Under the pieces are notes generated by a model that did not search any database, had not been told where the DNA came from, and saw only the letters and a list, made by a program, of their open reading frames with translations. Shown one piece after another: positions 36,932 to 47,354 of a stretch of DNA of 64,000 bases. The translations under genes were made by a program, and so were the position numbers. Within the stretch, counting starts at the first letter, position 1, and each line of letters opens with the position of its first letter. Source of the DNA: Mixta hanseatica (lineage in GTDB: Bacteria; Pseudomonadota; Gammaproteobacteria; Enterobacterales; Enterobacteriaceae); assembly GCF_023517775.1 (NCBI RefSeq), contig NZ_CP082904.1, positions 992,001 to 1,056,000 of the forward strand, written 5' to 3'.

Positions 36932-37086
36932 CGGCATAGCTGCCGTTAATCCTGCCGCGTCAGCCCCGGCGCGGCTTGTTGTTGTCTGACAGGGCGTTCT
37001 GCGCGCTGTTAACAAATACGTTCTCCCGCTGCTACTCTGCGCCTGATTCGTTATAATCGTAACAAAATCGCGCCGGAGGCCCGTCT

Positions 37087-37854
37087 ATGTGTGAACTGCT
37101 CGGTATGAGCGCTAATGTCCCAACTGATATTTGCTTTAGCTTTACCGGACTGGTGCAGCGCGGCGGCGGCACCGGGCCGCATAAAGATGGCTGGGGCATC
37201 ACTTTTTATGAAAATAAGGGCTGCCGTACCTTTAAAGATCCGCAGCCCAGCTATAACTCGCCTATTGCGCGCCTGGTACAGGAGTATCCGATTAAGTCCT
37301 GTTCGGTGGTGGCGCATATTCGTCAGGCGAATCGTGGTCAGGTATCGCTGGAGAATACTCATCCCTTTACTCGCGAGCTGTGGGGACGTAACTGGACCTA
37401 TGCGCATAACGGCCAGCTAAGCGGCTATCGCCAGCTGGAAACCGGGAATTTTCGTCCGGTCGGCGAGACGGACAGTGAAAAGGCGTTCTGCTGGCTGCTG
37501 CATAAGCTGGCGACGCGCTATCCGCGTACGCCAGGGAACTGGCCTGCGGTATTTCGCTATATCGCTGAACTGGCGGCGGAGCTGCGGCAGAAAGGCGTAT
37601 TTAATATGCTGCTGTCGGACGGGCGCTATCTGATGGCCTATTGCTCGACCAATCTGTTCTGGATTACACGCCGCGCGCCGTTCGGCAAGGCGAAACTGCT
37701 GGATCAGGATGTGGAGATCGACTTTCAAAAGCAGACCACGCCAAACGACGTGGTCACGGTGATTGCTACTCAGCCGCTAACCGGCAATGAAACCTGGCAT
37801 CGCATTCTGCCAGGCGAATGGCAATTATTTTGCCTTGGAGAGCGCCAGGAATGA
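37087..37854 (+). CDS. yafJ: Class II glutamine amidotransferase-like protein YafJ
   Basis: 255 residues. Cys2 after the initiator Met ([12 protein letters not shown]) is the N-terminal nucleophile of class II glutamine amidotransferases. The glutamine-binding pattern [19 protein letters not shown] and [13 protein letters not shown] [10 protein letters not shown] is complete. No synthetase domain is fused, and the acceptor substrate is unknown. Its end overlaps the convergent yafK by 30 bp. The site CCGGAGG precedes the start. Confidence 0.93.
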   Translation: MCELLGMSANVPTDICFSFTGLVQRGGGTGPHKDGWGITFYENKGCRTFKDPQPSYNSPIARLVQEYPIKSCSVVAHIRQANRGQVSLENTHPFTRELWGRNWTYAHNGQLSGYRQLETGNFRPVGETDSEKAFCWLLHKLATRYPRTPGNWPAVFRYIAELAAELRQKGVFNMLLSDGRYLMAYCSTNLFWITRRAPFGKAKLLDQDVEIDFQKQTTPNDVVTVIATQPLTGNETWHRILPGEWQLFCLGERQE

Positions 37855-38562
37855 CTGCGAAGCGGCGGGCGTGCCGCTGACCGGCGAACCGTTCAGCACA
37901 TACCTGCCGTTGTTAACCATCACCGTCGGCGGCTGGCGATGCTCAACAAACCAGGCGTAGCCCGGCTGCAATTCTTTCCAGAAGTTAGCGTAGTAAGAGT
38001 TACGGTGACGCTGCATATTGCTTTCAGTCATGCGGAACGGGTAGATGCTTACTTCCACTTCCGGCTGACCGTTGCGCAAAGCGGCGTTAACGTAGCTGAA
38101 GATCTCATCCATATAGGCGTTGGTCATGGCGTAACAGCCAACGGAGACGCAGGCGCCGTGGATCATCAAATATTTCCCGTCATAACCCTGCTGGCGATCG
38201 TACTGGTTAGGAAAACCAATATTGATGGCGCGGTAAAAACGGCTGTCCGGCTTAAGCTGGCTCTGTTTTACGCTGTAAAAGCCCTCCGGGCTTTTGAAAT
38301 CGCCCTGCCGACGCTTTGGCCCCAGTCCGCCGGAAAAATTACAGATGCGATAGCTGTCGAGCAGTCGGAACTCATTGCCGATCTTGCCGTACAGTTCCAG
38401 CGTGCGCTCTTCTTTAAAAATCTGAATATAAACCGGCGTACCTAATAACTGCTTCTTTAACTCTTTGCTGACCGGTGCCAGTGGCTGTACTGGCTCAGGC
38501 GCGCTTGCCATGCTGAGGGCTGGCAGAAGAATCATCGCAAACAAAAGTGCGATTTTGCCCAT
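37825..38562 (-). CDS. yafK: YkuD-domain protein YafK (DpaA/LdtF)
   Basis: 245 residues from [21 protein letters not shown], a signal peptide; a 12-codon upstream extension is rejected because it would disrupt this. The YkuD active-site block [13 protein letters not shown] supplies His135 and Cys143. E. coli YafK detaches Braun lipoprotein from peptidoglycan, so it is expected in the periplasm with the same role. It overlaps yafJ tail to tail. Confidence 0.93.
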   Translation of the reverse strand: MGKIALLFAMILLPALSMASAPEPVQPLAPVSKELKKQLLGTPVYIQIFKEERTLELYGKIGNEFRLLDSYRICNFSGGLGPKRRQGDFKSPEGFYSVKQSQLKPDSRFYRAINIGFPNQYDRQQGYDGKYLMIHGACVSVGCYAMTNAYMDEIFSYVNAALRNGQPEVEVSIYPFRMTESNMQRHRNSYYANFWKELQPGYAWFVEHRQPPTVMVNNGRYVLNGSPVSGTPAASQSFLALSKAK

Positions 38563-38785
38563 TCTTTTTCCCTTGATGATGAGGGGGTTAAACTGCAACG
38601 CCTTGCGGCGTCTGTGACATGCATAATCGGATAATTCCGCTATCGCTGCGCAACATTATCACTGTCTATTTTTTTATCAAGATGCCCGCTAAGAAATAGC
38701 TGTTATTCCAGAGCCGGCCCGCAATTTAGCGGGTCGTCGTTACACCATATTCACCGCGCTACGCCATTGAATTCGCTCAGCTTGG

Positions 38786-38801
38786 CTGTATACTTATCCA
38801 G
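38786..38801 (+). promoter_or_regulatory. LexA (SOS) box of dinB
   Basis: CTGTATACTTATCCAG fits the LexA consensus CTGT-N8-CAG pattern and is nearly identical to the E. coli dinB box. It ends 17 bp before the dinB ATG. Confidence 0.9.
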
Positions 38802-38818
38802 TGCTGGCGGAGGGGGTT

Positions 38819-39874
38819 ATGCGCAAAATCATTCATGTCGATATGGACTGCTTTTACGCGGCGGTGGAAATGCGTGATAACCCCAGCCTGCGTGATATTC
38901 CACTGGCAATTGGCGGCAACCGGACGCAGCGCGGCGTGATCAGCACCGCGAACTATCCGGCCCGTAAATATGGCGTGCGTAGCGCGATGTCCACCGCCAT
39001 GGCGCTGAAGCTTTGCCCGCATTTAACGCTGCTGCCGGGCCGCTTTGATGCTTATAAAGAGGCCTCTGCGCATATTCGCGAGATCTTTTCCCGCTATACC
39101 GCGCGTATTGAGCCGCTGTCGCTGGATGAAGCCTATCTTGATGTCAGCGACAGTCCGCACTGTCACGGCTCGGCAACGCTGATGGCGCGTGAAATCCGTC
39201 AGACCATCGCCCGCGAACTGGATCTTACCGCATCGGCGGGCGTCGCGCCCATCAAGTTTCTTGCCAAGATCGCCTCCGACCTGAATAAGCCGAATGGCCA
39301 GTATGTGATCACCCCCGAAGAGGTGTCGCAGTTTTTGCTGACGCTGCCGCTGGCGAAAATCCCTGGGGTGGGCAAAGTCACCGCAAAGAAGCTGGAAGAT
39401 TTAGGGCTGCGTACCTGTGCCGACGTGCAGAATAGCGATCTGGCGATGCTGCTGAAGCGCTTTGGTAAATTTGGCCGGGTGATTTGGGAGCGTAGCCACG
39501 GTATTGATGAGCGGGAAGTGATTACCGATCGTGAGCGTAAATCGCTCGGCGTAGAGCGTACCCTGTCGGAAGATATTCATCACTGGGAGCAGTGTCTGGA
39601 GATTATCGATTTTCTCTATGAGGAGCTGGAGCGGCGGCTAACAAAAATCAAGCCGGATCGCCATATTGCGCGTCAGGGCGTTAAGCTTAAATTCAGTGAC
39701 TTTCAGCAGACCACGCAAGAGCATGTCTGGCCGGTATTGAATAAACAAGATTTGATCGCGGTAGCGAAAGAGGCGTGGGAAGAGCGCCGCGCCGGACGCG
39801 GCGTCAGGCTGGTGGGGCTGCACGTGACGCTGCTTAATCCCCAGTTGGAACGGCAACTGCTGCTGGGTCTGTAG
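38819..39874 (+). CDS. dinB: DNA polymerase IV
   Basis: 351 residues from [18 protein letters not shown], the E. coli length; a GTG six codons earlier lies in the SOS box. Catalytic acidic residues are Asp8, Asp103 and Glu104 (SLDEAYLD). The steric-gate position 13 is Tyr rather than the E. coli Phe, a tolerated alternative in the family. The C-terminal end RQLLLGL is the beta-clamp binding motif (E. coli QLVLGL). It performs SOS-induced translesion synthesis. Confidence 0.97.
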   Translation: MRKIIHVDMDCFYAAVEMRDNPSLRDIPLAIGGNRTQRGVISTANYPARKYGVRSAMSTAMALKLCPHLTLLPGRFDAYKEASAHIREIFSRYTARIEPLSLDEAYLDVSDSPHCHGSATLMAREIRQTIARELDLTASAGVAPIKFLAKIASDLNKPNGQYVITPEEVSQFLLTLPLAKIPGVGKVTAKKLEDLGLRTCADVQNSDLAMLLKRFGKFGRVIWERSHGIDEREVITDRERKSLGVERTLSEDIHHWEQCLEIIDFLYEELERRLTKIKPDRHIARQGVKLKFSDFQQTTQEHVWPVLNKQDLIAVAKEAWEERRAGRGVRLVGLHVTLLNPQLERQLLLGL

Positions 39875-40068
39875 AGCGGTTAAGAACAACGAATTTTTAA
39901 AATGTGAGATTAGTCATTTATTTGCCTGACTAAACAATGAAAATACATATGAAAGGGTTAAAAGCCAGAATGGATGATAAAGCATAGCTTTTTAGATATA
40001 TGATGTTTTCTATTGAGAAAGAGATGATGCCTTAACCACTTTGGAAATATTAATCAAAGGAAAGTAAT
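39875..40068. other. AT-rich leader upstream of the microcin-like pair
   Basis: This stretch is markedly AT-rich compared with dinB and pepD. A 5-bp hairpin with a short T run (aaagc ata gcttt near 39980-39995) is the only terminator-like element, so read-through from dinB is conceivable. A 12-codon frame at 39949 lacks support. Confidence 0.5.
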
Positions 40069-40356
40069 ATGATTTTCACGCCCGTCTTTGCGCCTTGTTT
40101 CTTTTCGCTTATGGCCTGGGTAATCTATCTACGAGTAAGTAATAATGCCAGAAGGGTTTACTATCAGCTTATCGTCAGCTTCATTATATGTTTGATGAAT
40201 GCTTTTCTTTATCCATTATTGATTTCTCCAGGGTTTAATAATTTACCTTTTAATCTGGCGTTTTTTATTAATTGTTTTTTTATCACGCTGATAGCAATGA
40301 TGATCAATGAAATAATTTATTTTTTATGGAAAGGAATACGCTATGAAGAAAATTAA
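40069..40356 (+). CDS. Small three-helix membrane protein, candidate microcin immunity protein
   Basis: 95 residues with three hydrophobic segments (about 4-22, 31-52 and 62-86) and charged termini ending WKGIRYEEN. No family is recognised. The ribosome site AAAGGAAAG precedes the ATG. It overlaps the next gene by 14 bp. In microcin V and L operons the inner-membrane immunity gene likewise precedes and overlaps the toxin gene, which is the main argument for this role. Composition is strongly AT-rich, suggesting recent acquisition. Confidence 0.65.
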   Translation: MIFTPVFAPCFFSLMAWVIYLRVSNNARRVYYQLIVSFIICLMNAFLYPLLISPGFNNLPFNLAFFINCFFITLIAMMINEIIYFLWKGIRYEEN

Positions 40357-40642
40357 TCATTCCCTGCTGGCATCAGTATCAGGAGCCGCTGTAGATCCTG
40401 CTAATCAAGAAGTGATTAAGCAAATGACCACTAATATGGCATATGGTGCAGGCTGGGGGGCTATCACCGGAGGCGCCCCGGGAGCTTTGGTAGGCGCTAC
40501 TGGCGGTGCTTTACAAACAGTTATCCAGGGGGCTATTAATCACGGTCCAGTTAACGTTCCTATTCCAAAAGTGCCTATGGGTCCTGTCTGGATTTATGGA
40601 CCAGCACCTTTAGACTGGATAAATCAAAATGTACCTAAGTAA
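40343..40642 (+). CDS. Candidate class II microcin precursor with double-glycine-type leader
   Basis: 99 residues. The N terminus MKKINHSLLASVSGA fits the leader of class II microcins: 15 residues, Leu at -7, Val at -4, Gly at -2 and Ala at -1, like the GA-ending leader of microcin L. The predicted mature part (from Ala16, about 84 residues) has a glycine/alanine-rich hydrophobic core with repeated small-xxx-small spacing (GAGWGAITGGAPGALVG), as in microcin V. It ends in a proline-rich, Trp-containing tail without cysteine. AAGGA precedes the ATG. No exporter gene is nearby. Alternative: another small secreted peptide. Confidence 0.68.
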   Translation: MKKINHSLLASVSGAAVDPANQEVIKQMTTNMAYGAGWGAITGGAPGALVGATGGALQTVIQGAINHGPVNVPIPKVPMGPVWIYGPAPLDWINQNVPK

Positions 40643-40703
40643 AAATATTACACGCCAGCGGCGTTAAACAACGCGCTATAAAATAAACCGTGTAAAAAAA
40701 TAA

Positions 40704-40735
40704 AAAGGCCAGAAACGCTCTGGCCTTTACTTTTT
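40704..40735. terminator. Bidirectional terminator between the microcin-like gene and pepD
   Basis: A 10-bp stem (aaaggccaga 40704-40713 with tctggccttt 40719-40728) has T-rich sequence on the right and A runs on the left, serving both convergent units. Confidence 0.88.
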
Positions 40736-40762
40736 ACCGATGGCAATGCGTTACAGGCGAAA

Positions 40763-42217
40763 TTACTTCGCCGGAATAACCTTCAGCAGTTCGGTCAGCA
40801 GCTGCCAGTAAAGCGCCACGCTACCGATATGTACCTGCTCATCCGGCGAGTGCGGGCCGGTAATGGTCGGGCCGATAGAAACCATATCCATATTTGGGTA
40901 AGGCTTCTTAAACAGCCCGCATTCCAGACCCGCGTGGATTATCTGAATATTCGGCGTCTTGTTAAACAGACGCTGATAGGTCTCGCGCACCAGCGCCATC
41001 ACCGGCGAGCTGGCGTCCGGCTGCCAGCCCGGATAGCTGCCTTTCGCCGCGCCTTGCGCGCCGGCCAGTTCACTCAGCGAGCTCAGCATCGTCACCACGT
41101 AATCTTTACCGCTGTCGATCAGGGAACGGATCAGGCAGTTGATTTTCGCTTCCTGCTCGGTCATAGAAACCACACCGACGTTCAGCGAGGTTTCTACCAC
41201 GCCTTTCGCCACGTCTGAGTTGCGGATTACGCCGTTCGGCGTGCTGTTCAGCAGGGCGATAAAACGATCGCGGCTGTCCGCCGTTAGCGCCGCGCCGCTG
41301 GCTACCGGCTCGGTTTGCAGGGTAATGTTTTTCTCAATCATACCCAGCTCGTTCTGCAAGGTCGCCAGATAACCCATCGCCGCAGATTTCAGCGCGTCGA
41401 TTTTAGCCGCAGGCAGAGCGAAGGTTGCGTAGGCTTCACGCGGGATCGCGTTGCGCAGCGTACCGCCGGTAAAATCGATCAGGCGCAGATCGTATTCGCG
41501 CGCATGCTGCGCCAGGAAACGTACCAGCAGTTTGTTGGCGTTGCCCAGACCGAGGTGGATCTCGGCGCCGGAGTGGCCGCCTTTCAACCCTTTCAGCGTC
41601 AGGCGCAGCGTTTCATAATCGGCCGGAACCGCTTCACGCTGCAGCGGTAGGGTAGAGGTAAAATCGATGCCGCCGGCGCAACCCATATAGATTTCGCCTT
41701 CTTCTTCGGAATCGGTATTAATCAGGATCTCAGCTTGCAGCCAGTTCGGTTGCAGGCCAAACGCGCCGTCCATGCCGGTCTCTTCCGTCATGGTCAGCAG
41801 CACTTCCAGCGGGCCGTGCTGCACGCTCTCATCTGCCAACACCGCCAGCGCCGATGCCATGCCGATGCCGTTATCCGCGCCCAGCGTGGTGCCGCGCGCT
41901 TTTACCCACTCGCCATCGATCCACGGCTGAATCGGATCTTTGGTGAAATCATGTGCCGTATCGTTGTTTTTCTGCGGCACCATATCCAGGTGCGCCTGCA
42001 GCGCCACCGGCTTACGGTTTTCCATGCCCGGAGTGGCTGGCTTGCGGATTAAAATATTGCCGACCTGGTCACGCTCGCACCAGAAGCCTTTTTCCTTTGC
42101 CCAGGAGAGAATGTGCTGCGCCAGCGCTTCTTCATGGAAAGAAGGATGCGGAATGGAGCAGATTGTAGCGAAAATATCCCACAGCGGTTGGGGAGAGAGT
42201 TGAGACAATTCAGACAC
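40763..42217 (-). CDS. pepD: Aminoacyl-histidine dipeptidase (peptidase D)
   Basis: 484 residues, one fewer than E. coli PepD. The M20 metal site is recognised from ALQAHLDMVPQKN, TLGADNGIGMA, MTEETGMDGAFGL and NTDSEEEGEIYMGCAGG. It hydrolyses Xaa-His and other dipeptides in the cytoplasm. The start MSELSQLSPQPLWDIF is standard. Divergent from gpt across 253 bp. Confidence 0.96.
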   Translation of the reverse strand: MSELSQLSPQPLWDIFATICSIPHPSFHEEALAQHILSWAKEKGFWCERDQVGNILIRKPATPGMENRKPVALQAHLDMVPQKNNDTAHDFTKDPIQPWIDGEWVKARGTTLGADNGIGMASALAVLADESVQHGPLEVLLTMTEETGMDGAFGLQPNWLQAEILINTDSEEEGEIYMGCAGGIDFTSTLPLQREAVPADYETLRLTLKGLKGGHSGAEIHLGLGNANKLLVRFLAQHAREYDLRLIDFTGGTLRNAIPREAYATFALPAAKIDALKSAAMGYLATLQNELGMIEKNITLQTEPVASGAALTADSRDRFIALLNSTPNGVIRNSDVAKGVVETSLNVGVVSMTEQEAKINCLIRSLIDSGKDYVVTMLSSLSELAGAQGAAKGSYPGWQPDASSPVMALVRETYQRLFNKTPNIQIIHAGLECGLFKKPYPNMDMVSIGPTITGPHSPDEQVHIGSVALYWQLLTELLKVIPAK

Positions 42218-42470
42218 GACAGGTCTCCTGTGTCATCGATGCGCGGCTGCGCATCGTTGCGAAATTTTCAGTGTTCGATCGCCGTCAGCGAATCTGACGT
42301 GATGGGGTGAGAATAACATTCTTTATTGTCCGCTGTGCAGTTGAGCGCGTTAAAATGCGGCAACCGCGCTATCCGGTGCTGGTTTTTAACGCGTCAGATC
42401 CTTATAATGCCGCGCAACCTTTTCCCATTGCACATTTTTTAGGCCAATTCGATTGGTCGGGATTCCTTTT
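42218..42470. other. pepD-gpt intergenic region
   Basis: No gene is seen. A TATAAT at 42403-42408 is a good -10 hexamer for gpt with a poor -35, and the leader contains a T run before gpt. No clear operator was recognised. Confidence 0.5.
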
Positions 42471-42929
42471 ATGAGCGAAAAATACGTCGTCACCTGGGAC
42501 ATGCTGCAGATTCATGCCCGTAAACTGGCTCAGCGCCTGCTTCCTGTTGAACAGTGGAAAGGCATTATTGCGGTAAGCCGCGGTGGCCTGGTTCCGGCCG
42601 CGCTGCTGGCGCGTGAACTCTCTATCCGCTATGTCGATACGGTTTGCATCTCCAGCTATGACCATGACCATCAGCGCGAAATGAACGTGCTGAAGCGTGC
42701 GGAAGGCGACGGCGAAGGTTTTATCGTGATTGATGACCTGGTCGATACCGGCGGCACCGCTCAGGCGATCCGTGAAATGTATCCGAAAGCGCGTTTCGTC
42801 ACCATTTTCGCAAAACCAGCCGGTGCGCCGCTGGTCGATGATTATGTGGTTGATATCGCTCAGAATACCTGGATTGAGCAGCCGTGGGATATGGGCGTTG
42901 CCTTTGTCCCGCCGATCGTCAATCGCTGA
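42471..42929 (+). CDS. gpt: Xanthine-guanine phosphoribosyltransferase
   Basis: 152 residues, the E. coli length, from [20 protein letters not shown]; a GTG six codons upstream is not used. The PRPP-binding loop is [14 protein letters not shown], and [19 protein letters not shown] is the first phosphate loop. It salvages guanine and xanthine to GMP and XMP. A strong hairpin terminator follows. Confidence 0.97.
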   Translation: MSEKYVVTWDMLQIHARKLAQRLLPVEQWKGIIAVSRGGLVPAALLARELSIRYVDTVCISSYDHDHQREMNVLKRAEGDGEGFIVIDDLVDTGGTAQAIREMYPKARFVTIFAKPAGAPLVDDYVVDIAQNTWIEQPWDMGVAFVPPIVNR

Positions 42930-42945
42930 TTGACCTGCATCAAAA

Positions 42946-42978
42946 CAACGCCCGGTTCGTCCGGGCGTTGTCGTTTCT
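42946..42978 (+). terminator. Terminator after gpt
   Basis: A perfect 10-bp stem (caacgcccgg 42946-42955 with ccgggcgttg 42961-42970) is followed by tcgttt. Confidence 0.8.
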
Positions 42979-43050
42979 GCGGGTCGCGCCCTGATAGCGG
43001 GTGCAGTACACTGTAGTCTCGTCATTGCGCGGCGGCAGGAGGGCGACACC

Positions 43051-44295
43051 ATGTCAGCAAAAAATCTCAGCGAAGAGCTATTCAAACCCCGATTCAAACA
43101 CCCGGAAACCTCATCACTGGTGCGTCAGCGGCATCATCTCACCTCGACTGTTCAATCCACGCTGGATGGTGAAAGCCATACCGGCTGGTATCGCATGCTT
43201 AACCGCCTGCTCTGGAGCTGGCGCGGCCTTTCGCCGATTGAAATCAGCGAAGTGCTGGCGCGAATTGCCGCCAGTCCGGCGGAGCGTACCAGCGACGATC
43301 TGCTGGATACGGTTATCGGCTATCGCAGCGGCAACTGGATTTATGAGTGGAGCAAACAGGCGGCGCAGTGGCAGCAAAAGGCGATGGACGCGGGCGATAC
43401 GCCGGAGGCGGGTGAATATTGGCTGCATGCGGTTAATCTCTACAGCCTGGCCGCCTGGCCGCATATTAAAGGCGATGAGCTGGCTGAACAGGCGCAAACG
43501 CTGGCCAACCGCGCCTATGAAGAAGCGACGCTGCGCCTGCCCGGCGAGCTGAAAGAGCTGGAATTCCCGATTCAGGGCGGCGGCTCGCTTACCGGCTTCC
43601 TGCATATGCCGCCTGCGGTCAGCGCACCTTATCCCACGGTGCTGCTGTGCGGCAATCTGGATAGCCTGCAAATCGATCACTATCGTTTGTTTCATGAATA
43701 TCTGGCGCCACGCGGCGTCGCGATGCTAACGATTGATATGCCCTCGGTGGGCTTCTCTTCCAAATGGAAACTCACGCAGGACACCAGCTTTCTGCATCAG
43801 CAGGTGCTGCGCGCTCTCGACTCGGTGCCCTGGATAGATCATACGCGCGTGGCGGCGCTGGGCTACCGTTTCGGCGCTAACGTGGCGGTACGTCTGGCTT
43901 ATCTGGAAGCGCAGCGTTTGCGTGGCGTAGCCTGCCTGGGGCCGATAGTCCATGCGCTGCTGGCTAACGCCGCGCAGCAGGACCGTGTGCCGGATATGTA
44001 TATCGACGTGCTGGCCAGCCGGCTGGGCATGGCGCGCGCGACGGATGATGTGCTGCGCACGGAGCTGAATCGTTATTCGCTAAAAACCCAGGGCTTGCTG
44101 GGACGCCGTACACCGACGCCGATGCTGGCGGGCTACTGGCAGAACGATCCCTGGAGCCCGGAAGAGGATGCGCGCCTGATTGTTAACTCCTCTGCGCAAG
44201 GCAAACTGTTGCCGATCGGCTTCTCGCCGGTGCTGGGCAATTTCGATCGGGCATTGCAAACTCTTTGTGACTGGTTGGTACAACAGTTGAAGTGA
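43051..44295 (+). CDS. frsA: Esterase FrsA
   Basis: 414 residues, identical in length to E. coli FrsA (YafA). The alpha/beta-hydrolase core shows [17 protein letters not shown], and the nucleophile-elbow region reads [18 protein letters not shown], where the usual GxSxG serine is replaced. This fits the atypical active site of the family. FrsA has esterase activity and has been linked to EIIA-Glc in fermentation control. The physiological substrate is unclear. Confidence 0.94.
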   Translation: MSAKNLSEELFKPRFKHPETSSLVRQRHHLTSTVQSTLDGESHTGWYRMLNRLLWSWRGLSPIEISEVLARIAASPAERTSDDLLDTVIGYRSGNWIYEWSKQAAQWQQKAMDAGDTPEAGEYWLHAVNLYSLAAWPHIKGDELAEQAQTLANRAYEEATLRLPGELKELEFPIQGGGSLTGFLHMPPAVSAPYPTVLLCGNLDSLQIDHYRLFHEYLAPRGVAMLTIDMPSVGFSSKWKLTQDTSFLHQQVLRALDSVPWIDHTRVAALGYRFGANVAVRLAYLEAQRLRGVACLGPIVHALLANAAQQDRVPDMYIDVLASRLGMARATDDVLRTELNRYSLKTQGLLGRRTPTPMLAGYWQNDPWSPEEDARLIVNSSAQGKLLPIGFSPVLGNFDRALQTLCDWLVQQLK

Positions 44296-44355
44296 TAAGT
44301 TGCTATTTTGCCTCAGTTTGCTAAAACTGTTAGCTCATTTAAGGAGGTGTAAACC

Positions 44356-44757
44356 ATGACGTTACCGAGTGGACATCCAAGAAGCCGGTTGCTTAAACGT
44401 TTTACCGCGCTGGGTCCCTATATTCGCGAGAACAAATGCGAAAATGAGCGGTTCTTTTTCGACTGCCTGGCCGTTTGCGTCAATGTTAAGCCTGCACCGG
44501 AAAGCCGGGAGTTCTGGGGATGGTGGCTGGAGCTGGATGCGCAACCCGATCACTTTACCTATCAGTATTACTATGGCCTGCACGATAAAGACGGCAACTG
44601 GAAGCCATGCGCCATCAAAGGCAAAGAAAACGAAGAAAAACTGGAAGAGACGCTGCGTAACTTCCATGAACGCCTGAAAGCGATGCTGGCCGAACTGGAG
44701 TTGGGGCTGTTACCTGCCGAGGGCGCCAACGAACAGACGATGAAATTAACCGCTTAA
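44356..44757 (+). CDS. crl: Sigma-S-binding protein Crl
   Basis: 133 residues, the E. coli length, with the conserved [25 protein letters not shown] start and [14 protein letters not shown] and [10 protein letters not shown] blocks. Crl binds RpoS and promotes its assembly with core RNA polymerase. The ribosome site AAGGAGGTG is very strong. A terminator follows. Confidence 0.96.
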   Translation: MTLPSGHPRSRLLKRFTALGPYIRENKCENERFFFDCLAVCVNVKPAPESREFWGWWLELDAQPDHFTYQYYYGLHDKDGNWKPCAIKGKENEEKLEETLRNFHERLKAMLAELELGLLPAEGANEQTMKLTA

Positions 44758-44775
44758 TCGTCAGCGCTAAACAGG

Positions 44776-44805
44776 AAAGGCAGGCCATGAGCCTGCCTTT
44801 TTCAC
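44776..44805 (+). terminator. Terminator after crl
   Basis: A 10-bp stem (aaaggcaggc 44776-44785 with gcctgccttt 44791-44800) ends in a T run. Confidence 0.88.
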
Positions 44806-44884
44806 GATGTCGCCGCAGCAACCGGCCAGCCTTCTGTTGCAGCAATACTGAGTATTCAGAAAACCAACCGGGCGTTGTAGAGCA

Positions 44885-45997
44885 TCAGAACTGGTATGTC
44901 ATACCTACGGCAACGATATCATCGGTGTTGCGGTTCAGCTTGTTGTTATCATCCAGCAGGTTGATTTTGTAATCAACGAAGGCGGACATATTTTTGTTGA
45001 AGTACCAGGTCGCGCCCACGTCAGCGAACTTATAGTAATCCGCATCGCCCAGGCCGTTTTCCATATCTTTAACTTTCGTCTGCACGTAAGCCAGTGATGG
45101 ACGCAGGCCGAAATCAAACTGATACTGCGCCACTACTTCGATATTCTGCAGCTTATTCGCATAGCCGCTGATATCTTCTACTGTGCCGTTAACATTAACG
45201 TCACTGCCGCTAATTGGGTTCATATTGCGGGTTTCAGCGTAGTTAGCCGCCAGATAAACGCCGTTGTTGTCGTATTTAATGCCGGTTGCCCAGGCTTCCG
45301 CTTTATCACCGCCGCCGTAAACGCTATTTTTCTGATCCAGCGTGCGGTTAGAAGAAGAGACCGCGGCTTTAAGGCTCAGACTATCAAGAATTTTATAGGA
45401 CAGCGATGCGGCCATGCCGTCACCGTTAGAGACGCCGTCGCCGCGTGTGGAGCTTTCGTTTTTACCCTGATACTGCAGCGCAAAATCCAGGCCATCCACC
45501 AGACCAAAGAAATTGCTGTTGCGGTAGGTTGCAACGCCGTTAGTACGGGTCAGCATATAGACGTCAGCGGAGGTATACGCGGTGGCACCGAACTCCGGCA
45601 TCATATCGGTAATGGCTTCTACGTCATAAATCAAACCGTAGTTGCGACCGTAATCCAGCGAGCCGTAATCGCTGACTTTGATACCGGCAAAGCCCAGACG
45701 CGTTTTGTTACCTGCGTTTGAGTCGCTTTCCGGGTTATTAAGGTTGTACTGATATTCCCACTGACCGTAACCGGTCATTATTTCATTAATTTGCGTCTGG
45801 CCTTTAAAACCAATACGCACATAAGATTTGTCGGCGTTGTTGCTGGCATTGGTTTCAGCATCGCTCATATAACGCATTGCTTTCACTTTGCCATAAAAAT
45901 CAAGCTTGTTACCGTCTTTATTGTACACTTCTGCTGCCTGAGCCGCGGTGCTCAGTGCCAGGGCGGAGATCAGTAGTGCCAATGCGCTCTTTTTCAT
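44885..45997 (-). CDS. phoE: Outer-membrane porin, PhoE position
   Basis: 370 residues. A signal peptide ending AQA at about 21 precedes [20 protein letters not shown], the start of the mature OmpC/OmpF/PhoE barrel. The constriction loop has the PEFGA motif in place of PEFGG, and the C terminus VAVGMTYQF ends in Phe for BAM recognition. Location between crl and proB identifies it as the phoE orthologue. Anion selectivity and PhoB control cannot be shown here; no good Pho box was found. Confidence 0.88.
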   Translation of the reverse strand: MKKSALALLISALALSTAAQAAEVYNKDGNKLDFYGKVKAMRYMSDAETNASNNADKSYVRIGFKGQTQINEIMTGYGQWEYQYNLNNPESDSNAGNKTRLGFAGIKVSDYGSLDYGRNYGLIYDVEAITDMMPEFGATAYTSADVYMLTRTNGVATYRNSNFFGLVDGLDFALQYQGKNESSTRGDGVSNGDGMAASLSYKILDSLSLKAAVSSSNRTLDQKNSVYGGGDKAEAWATGIKYDNNGVYLAANYAETRNMNPISGSDVNVNGTVEDISGYANKLQNIEVVAQYQFDFGLRPSLAYVQTKVKDMENGLGDADYYKFADVGATWYFNKNMSAFVDYKINLLDDNNKLNRNTDDIVAVGMTYQF

Positions 45998-46240
45998 TTT
46001 TTATTAATCCCAATGAGTAAAAATATGTACCGCTCGGAAAACTCTTATAAACACGGGAACGTTTTTACCGAGATTTGATGAATCTTTTATGAAGCTTTTC
46101 CTCTTTTCTTGTTAAGCGCGAACTTTTGGTCTACGCGGCTGTCGGGAATTTTCCATGCTTTTCCCGCGGTGCCTGTTGGCATCTTTGCTCACTCCTGATA
46201 AAACGTCCCTTCAAAGACATTTTTACTACGGCAGGAAATC
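45998..46240. other. phoE-proB intergenic region
   Basis: No gene is seen. On the minus strand a degenerate direct repeat (CTTCATAAAAG-ATTCATCAAA, about 46074-46094) vaguely resembles a Pho box but is too weak to call. Confidence 0.4.
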
Positions 46241-47344
46241 ATGAGCGGCAGTCAGACCTTAGTGGTCAAACTGGGTACCAGCGTGCTAACCGGCGGATCG
46301 CGTCGGTTAAATCGGGCACATATAGTGGAGTTAGTTCGTCAGTGCGCACAGCAGCACGCGGCGGGCCATCGAATTGTGATTGTCACCTCTGGCGCCATGG
46401 CTGCCGGACGTGAACACCTGGGTTACCCGGAACTGCCGCCTACCATCGCCTCAAAGCAGCTGCTGGCTGCGGTGGGGCAGAGCCGTTTGATTCAACTGTG
46501 GGAACAGCTGTTCTCTATCTATGGCATCAATATTGGCCAGATGCTGCTGACGCGTGCGGATATGGAAGATCGTGAGCGCTTTCTGAACGCGCGCGATACG
46601 CTGCGCGCGCTGTTGGATAACAATATTGTGCCGGTGATAAATGAGAACGATGCGGTGGCGACCGCCGAAATCAAAGTAGGCGATAACGACAATCTGTCGG
46701 CGCTGGCGGCGATGCTGGCCGGGGCCGATAAGCTGCTGCTGCTGACCGACCAGCAAGGGCTGTTTACCGCCGATCCGCGTAATAATCCGCAGGCATCGCT
46801 TATCAGTGACGTGCATGGCATCGACGATGCGCTGCGCACCATTGCCGGCGACAGCGTTTCCGGCCTCGGTACCGGCGGTATGGCCACCAAACTGCAGGCG
46901 GCGGACGTGGCCTGTCGTTCCGGCATTGAGGTGATTATCGCGGCGGGCAGCCGTCCGGGCGTAATTGGCGATGTGATTGAAGGCAAACCGGTGGGCACCC
47001 GCTTCCATGCGCAGCAGTCGCCGCTGGAGACGCGTAAACGCTGGATCTTCGGTGCGCCGCCAGCCGGTGAGATTATTATCGACGATGGCGCGCTGTCGGC
47101 GGTGCTGGAACGCGGCAGTTCGCTGTTGCCGAAAGGCATCCGCGAAGTGAGCGGCAACTTTTCACGCGGCGAAGTGATCCGTATCCGCAGCCTGGTGGGG
47201 CGCGATGTGGCGCACGGCGTTTCACGCTATAACAGCGATGCGCTGCGGATGATTGCCGGCCACCACAGCCAGGAGATCACTAACATCCTGGGTTATGAAT
47301 ACGGTCCGGTCGCTATGCACCGCGACGATATGATTGTCAGCTAA
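46241..47344 (+). CDS. proB: Glutamate 5-kinase
   Basis: 367 residues, the E. coli length. The amino-acid kinase domain has [28 protein letters not shown] and NENDAVAT, and [21 protein letters not shown]. The C-terminal PUA domain spans about 275-367. It catalyses the first, proline-inhibited step of proline synthesis. It ends 10 bp before proA. Confidence 0.97.
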   Translation: MSGSQTLVVKLGTSVLTGGSRRLNRAHIVELVRQCAQQHAAGHRIVIVTSGAMAAGREHLGYPELPPTIASKQLLAAVGQSRLIQLWEQLFSIYGINIGQMLLTRADMEDRERFLNARDTLRALLDNNIVPVINENDAVATAEIKVGDNDNLSALAAMLAGADKLLLLTDQQGLFTADPRNNPQASLISDVHGIDDALRTIAGDSVSGLGTGGMATKLQAADVACRSGIEVIIAAGSRPGVIGDVIEGKPVGTRFHAQQSPLETRKRWIFGAPPAGEIIIDDGALSAVLERGSSLLPKGIREVSGNFSRGEVIRIRSLVGRDVAHGVSRYNSDALRMIAGHHSQEITNILGYEYGPVAMHRDDMIVS

Positions 47345-47354
47345 GGAGCCTTCA

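Noticed and set aside
39949..39987. A 12-codon frame upstream of the microcin-like genes
   Set aside because: Too short, with no clear ribosome site and no coupling to the next gene.
46074..46094. A Pho box upstream of phoE
   Set aside because: The only candidate direct repeat is too degenerate against CTGTCAT-N4-CTGTCAT to support.
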